Part shown: positions 61,132 through 64,000 of the stretch, piece by piece
Position numbering within the stretch: position 1 is the first letter of the stretch
How the letters are laid out: each line of letters opens with the position of its first letter
Origin: Dyella_A sp035685805
GTDB taxonomy: Bacteria > Pseudomonadota > Gammaproteobacteria > Xanthomonadales > Rhodanobacteraceae
Assembly: GCF_035685805.1 (NCBI RefSeq)
Contig: NZ_DASSAB010000038.1
Span: 1 to 64,000 of the forward strand
Length of the DNA stretch: 64,000 nt
Direction of reading: 5' to 3'
Position numbers and translations under genes: made by a program
Notes under the pieces: generated by a model
Database searches by the model: none
Told to the model about the DNA's origin: nothing
Seen by the model: the letters and a program-made list of their open reading frames with translations, nothing else

Positions 61132-61743
61132 TTAGGCCAATGCGTCGCGCAGGCCGAGGCAGTGCTCGAAGCGCCAGTCGGTAAGCGTGGGCCAGGGATC
61201 GCCGGGCACGTTCACCATCACGCTGGCGGCGCCAGCGGCGCGGGCGCAGGCGAGGTCGTAGGCATAGTCGCCCACCATCACCAGTTCGTCCGGCGGCACC
61301 GCCCAGCGCGTCGCGAGGTGGAGCAGTCCGGCCGGGTCCGGTTTGGGTGCGGCTTCTTCGCGGCCCAGCACATCGTCGGGATGGAAATGCGCGTCGAGCC
61401 CGATCGCCTGCAGCGTGATCAACGCCAGCTCGCGCAGGTTGCGGGTGAGGATGCCGAGCCGGCAACCGCGGCTGGCCAGTTCCTGCACCAGGGCCACGGC
61501 ACCGTGTGCCGGTGCGGCCGCCAGCGCCAGTTCGCGTTCGTGGGCGTGCAGCCACTGGTTGGCCGCGTTCGCTTCGGGCGCAGGCAGCGCGGCCACGTGC
61601 GCCAGGATGTCGTCCGCCTCGCCGATGCCCAGCGCGCGCCGGATTGCGGCGAAGTCGTGCAGCGCCACGGTCAGCGTGCCGTCGAGGTCGAACACCCAGT
61701 GGCGGCACTGGCGCAGGCGGGAAGCGGAGCGGATGGCGGCCAT
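61132..61743 (-). CDS. HAD-superfamily phosphatase (phosphoglycolate phosphatase-like)
   Basis: A 203-residue haloacid-dehalogenase hydrolase. Motif I HWVFDLDGTLTVA with nucleophile Asp, motif II LGILTRN, motif III lysine in AAPKPDPAGLL, and motif IV VMVGDYAYDLACARAAGA are all present. A small helical cap lies between motifs I and II. It resembles phosphoglycolate phosphatases, but specificity in this superfamily is not predictable. The ATG at 61743 was chosen; an upstream in-frame GTG at 61776 would extend it by 11 residues into the tRNA terminator region. Confidence 0.88.
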   Translation of the reverse strand: MAAIRSASRLRQCRHWVFDLDGTLTVALHDFAAIRRALGIGEADDILAHVAALPAPEANAANQWLHAHERELALAAAPAHGAVALVQELASRGCRLGILTRNLRELALITLQAIGLDAHFHPDDVLGREEAAPKPDPAGLLHLATRWAVPPDELVMVGDYAYDLACARAAGAASVMVNVPGDPWPTLTDWRFEHCLGLRDALA

Positions 61744-61780
61744 CGTGTTCTCGCGGCGGGCGTGCACGGTCGGCACCCGG

Positions 61781-61814
61781 AAAAGACGAAGGCCCGCATC
61801 GCTGCGGGCCTTCG
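61781..61814 (-). terminator. Terminator downstream of tRNA-Leu
   Basis: A perfect 12-base stem (61803-61814 with 61787-61798) with a 4-base loop, followed on the minus strand by TCTTTT. It lies 9 bases after the tRNA 3' end. Confidence 0.85.
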
Positions 61815-61822
61815 TTTACAAT

Positions 61823-61909
61823 TGGTGCCCAGGAGAGGACTCGAACCTCCACGGAGTTGCCCCCGCTAGCACCTGAAGCTAGTGCGTCTACCAATTCCGC
61901 CACCTGGGC
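61823..61909 (-). tRNA. leuX-type tRNA-Leu(CAG): tRNA-Leu (anticodon CAG)
   Basis: An 87-base class II tRNA on the minus strand with encoded CCA. The acceptor stem GCCCAGG pairs with CCTGGGC, the discriminator is A, and the D-arm GTGGCGGAATTGGTAGACGC is leucine-like. The anticodon arm is CTAGC-TTCAGGT-GCTAG (anticodon CAG), followed by a long variable arm and the T-arm GGTTCGAGTCC. It reads CUG, a major leucine codon in this GC-rich genome. The segment is found upstream of rnr, divergent from it. Confidence 0.97.
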
Positions 61910-62042
61910 AGGTGTCACGTCGCCGTTGCGGGCTGCGTGAGCCGCGTAGATTAGGCACCTCCCCAGGGGTTGTCAACTATTCTTTCGCAACCTTTTCATC
62001 GCGCCGACGCATCCCCGCGCCGCGCTCCAACAAGGCAATTGA

Positions 62043-64000
62043 GTGACCAGAAAAAAGACCACCCGCGCCGGCGACAGCCAGGCGCCCGCGTCGTCCGACG
62101 ACGCCCGCAATAACAAACCCAAGCCCGCTCAGCGCAAGCCCCGTTCCAGCGGCGGCGCGGCGCGCAAGGGCGCCGGCGCCATCCGCGATCCCCATGCCGA
62201 GCGCGAGGCCCAGCGCTACGAGCGCCCGATCCCCAGCCGCGAGGCGATCCTCGCGCTGCTGGAGGACCGCGGCGAGTGGCTCAGCGAGGCGCGCATCGCC
62301 GAGGCGCTCAAGCTCGACGACGAGACCGACCTGCTGGCCGTGCACAAGCGCCTGGGCGCGATGGTGCGCGATGGCCAGCTGCTGCAGGGCCGACGCGGCG
62401 ACTTTGCCCCGGCGCAGAAGCTCGACCTGATTCCCGGCTCGGTGATCGCCAACGTGGAGGGCTACGGCTTCCTGCGCCCGGACGAAGGCGGTGACGATCT
62501 CTATCTATCCCCGCAGCAGATGCGAACCGTGATGCACGGCGACCGCGTGCTGGCCAGCGTGGTCGGTGTCGACCGCCGCGGCCGCCGCCAGGGCGCCATC
62601 GTCGAAGTGCTGCAGCGGCGTTCGCCGCGGCTGGTGGGACGGGTGGTGGTGGAGAACGGCGTCACCGTGGTGGCGCCGGACGACCGTCGCCTGCACCAGG
62701 ACATCCTGATCCCGCCGGGCAAGGAGCAGGGCGCCACCGCCGGGCAGATCGTGGTGGTGGAAATCACTGACCCGCCGAGCCAGCACCGTGGTCCGCTGGG
62801 CGAGATCCGCTCGGTACTGGGTGAGCGCCTGCAGCCTTCGTTGCTGGTGGAAATGGCGATCGCCAGCCACGACCTGCCGCACGAGTGGCCGGCGGCGGTA
62901 ATGCGCGACGCGGCGATGGTCGAGCCGGAGGTGAGCGCGGCCGAGCGCGAGGGTCGCGTCGACCTTCGCAAGCTGCCGCTGGTGACCATCGATGGCGCCG
63001 ACGCGCGCGACTTCGACGATGCGGTGTATGCCGAGCCGCGGCGCGGTGGCGGCTGGCGGCTGATCGTGGCGATCGCCGACGTGTCGCATTACGTCAGGCT
63101 GGGCAGCGCGCTGGACACCGAGGCGGTGGAGCGCAGCACGTCCACCTATTTCCCCGGCTTCGTGGTGCCGATGCTGCCGGAGACGCTGTCCAACGGCATC
63201 TGTTCGCTCAACCCCAAGGTGGAGCGGCTGTGCATGGTCTGCGACATGCAGGTCGATGCCTCGGGCGAGGTGACCAAGGCGAAGTTCTATGACGCCGTGA
63301 TGCTCTCGCACGCGCGCCTCACCTACGACAAGGTGTGGCAGGTGGTCGGGCTGAACGATGCCGACGCGATCGACGAAGTGGCCGACGTGCTGCCGCAGAT
63401 CCGCAACCTGCATGCGCTGTACAAGGCGATGGCCGAGCAGCGCAGGCGCCGTGGCGCGATCGACTTCGAGACGCCGGAGGTCAAGTTCCGCCTCGACCAG
63501 CGCGGTGAGGTGGAGGCCATGGGCGCCACCGAGCGCAACGACGCGCACAAGCTGATCGAGGAATGCATGATCGCGGCCAACGTGCAGGCCGCGCTGTTCC
63601 TGGAAAAGAAGAAGATCCCCGCGCTGTTCCGTGCGCACGAGCCGCCGCCGGCGGAAAAGTACGAGGACCTGCAGCAGTTCCTGCGCGAGTTCAAGCTGAG
63701 CATGCCGCCGATCGACCGCGTCACGCCCGGCGACTTCTCCGAGGTGCTGCGGATGGTGCGCGAGCGTCCCGAGCGCGAGCTGATCCAGTCGGTGCTGCTG
63801 CGCTCGCAGAGCATGGCCGCCTACCAGCCGGACAACCGCGGACACTTCGGCCTGGCGCTCAGCGCGTATGCGCATTTCACCTCGCCGATCCGTCGTTACC
63901 CCGACCTGCTGGTGCACCGGGCGATCCGCTATGCCCTCACCGGCGGCAAGCCCGAGAAGTACAGCTACACGCCGGCCGAGATGGGTTCGCTCGCGGTGCA
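62043..64000 (+). CDS. rnr: Ribonuclease R (3' end beyond window)
   Basis: Processive 3'-5' exoribonuclease for structured RNA. About 652 codons are present; the family is about 800 or more. The product begins with a long basic, probably disordered tail (VTRKKTTRAGD, KPAQRKPRSSGGAARKG). An RNase R helix-turn-helix domain follows (SREAILALLEDRGEWLSEAR), then cold-shock OB domains and the RNB catalytic domain with the metal-binding aspartates in DGADARDFDDAVYA and the motif HFTSPIRRYPDLLVHRAIRY. The S1 domain lies beyond 64000. Translation begins at GTG (62043); an in-frame stop is immediately upstream, and AAGG lies 8 bases before. Confidence 0.96.
   Translation, partial: MTRKKTTRAGDSQAPASSDDARNNKPKPAQRKPRSSGGAARKGAGAIRDPHAEREAQRYERPIPSREAILALLEDRGEWLSEARIAEALKLDDETDLLAVHKRLGAMVRDGQLLQGRRGDFAPAQKLDLIPGSVIANVEGYGFLRPDEGGDDLYLSPQQMRTVMHGDRVLASVVGVDRRGRRQGAIVEVLQRRSPRLVGRVVVENGVTVVAPDDRRLHQDILIPPGKEQGATAGQIVVVEITDPPSQHRGPLGEIRSVLGERLQPSLLVEMAIASHDLPHEWPAAVMRDAAMVEPEVSAAEREGRVDLRKLPLVTIDGADARDFDDAVYAEPRRGGGWRLIVAIADVSHYVRLGSALDTEAVERSTSTYFPGFVVPMLPETLSNGICSLNPKVERLCMVCDMQVDASGEVTKAKFYDAVMLSHARLTYDKVWQVVGLNDADAIDEVADVLPQIRNLHALYKAMAEQRRRRGAIDFETPEVKFRLDQRGEVEAMGATERNDAHKLIEECMIAANVQAALFLEKKKIPALFRAHEPPPAEKYEDLQQFLREFKLSMPPIDRVTPGDFSEVLRMVRERPERELIQSVLLRSQSMAAYQPDNRGHFGLALSAYAHFTSPIRRYPDLLVHRAIRYALTGGKPEKYSYTPAEMGSLAV

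Noticed and set aside
61977..62345. Minus-strand frame opposite the start of rnr
   Set aside because: The plus strand reads a clear RNase R amino-terminal domain here.
1..64000. CRISPR arrays, prophage or IS transposases
   Set aside because: No regularly spaced direct repeats and no transposase, integrase or phage structural genes were seen. The only mobile-like elements are the two small inverted-repeat units.

Overview
The window is 64 kb of high-GC DNA from what looks like a gammaproteobacterium of the Xanthomonadales, probably Rhodanobacter/Dyella-like. That placement is inferred from base composition, the miaA-hfq-hflX-hflK-hflC-purA order and the protein sequences; no search was run. 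Most of the window is dense chromosomal housekeeping and metabolism. About 12 kb (35.7-48.1 kb) is a defence island. No prophage, CRISPR array, transposase or rRNA was seen.

Layout: 1-2.2 kb carries peroxide defence (ahpF partial, ahpC, with an OxyR-like box upstream). 2.2-14.1 kb is a split 2-methylcitrate (propionate) locus: prpB and prpC, then acnD, prpF and prpD. It is interrupted by an outer-membrane protein gene, by terC behind a yybP-ykoY-type riboswitch, and by a frameshifted 2H-phosphoesterase remnant. The gene divergent from prpB, where PrpR usually sits, is a citrate-synthase-fold protein with an N-terminal helix-turn-helix. 14.2-16.8 kb is a tandem duplication of an OmpA-family gene. 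17-23.8 kb is a seven-gene operon for membrane-lipid modification (desaturase, FAD oxidoreductase, DUF1365, CFA synthase, DUF2878, DUF1295, methyltransferase). 23.9-27.6 kb holds a pseudouridine synthase, threonine catabolism (tdh, kbl) with a REPIN-like repeat between them, and a small membrane protein. 27.8-34.3 kb is miaA-hfq-hflX-hflKC-purA. 34.3-35.6 kb has a second inverted-repeat element, a hydrophilic orphan gene and a DUF302 gene.

The defence island reads on the minus strand as hsdR > hsdS > PtuA-like ATPase > PtuB-like HNH nuclease > hsdM > McrB-like AAA+ > DUF2357/McrC-like nuclease. The first five genes are joined by 4-base overlaps or a 2-base gap; the last two follow after 33 and 10 bases. 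A Septu-like ATPase/HNH pair is therefore embedded inside a type I restriction-modification operon, and a type IV-like McrBC module is appended. The Septu-like pair is visibly less GC-rich than hsdM. This composite, apparently co-translated operon is the most interesting object in the window.

48.6-64 kb returns to ordinary genes: a secreted M1 aminopeptidase, an alpha/beta hydrolase, an MHYT-like GGDEF-EAL protein, an ABC exporter divergent from a DUF2975-XRE pair across an AT-rich palindromic region, gcvP behind a tandem glycine riboswitch, a VOC protein, a HAD phosphatase, tRNA-Leu(CAG) and the start of rnr (RNase R).
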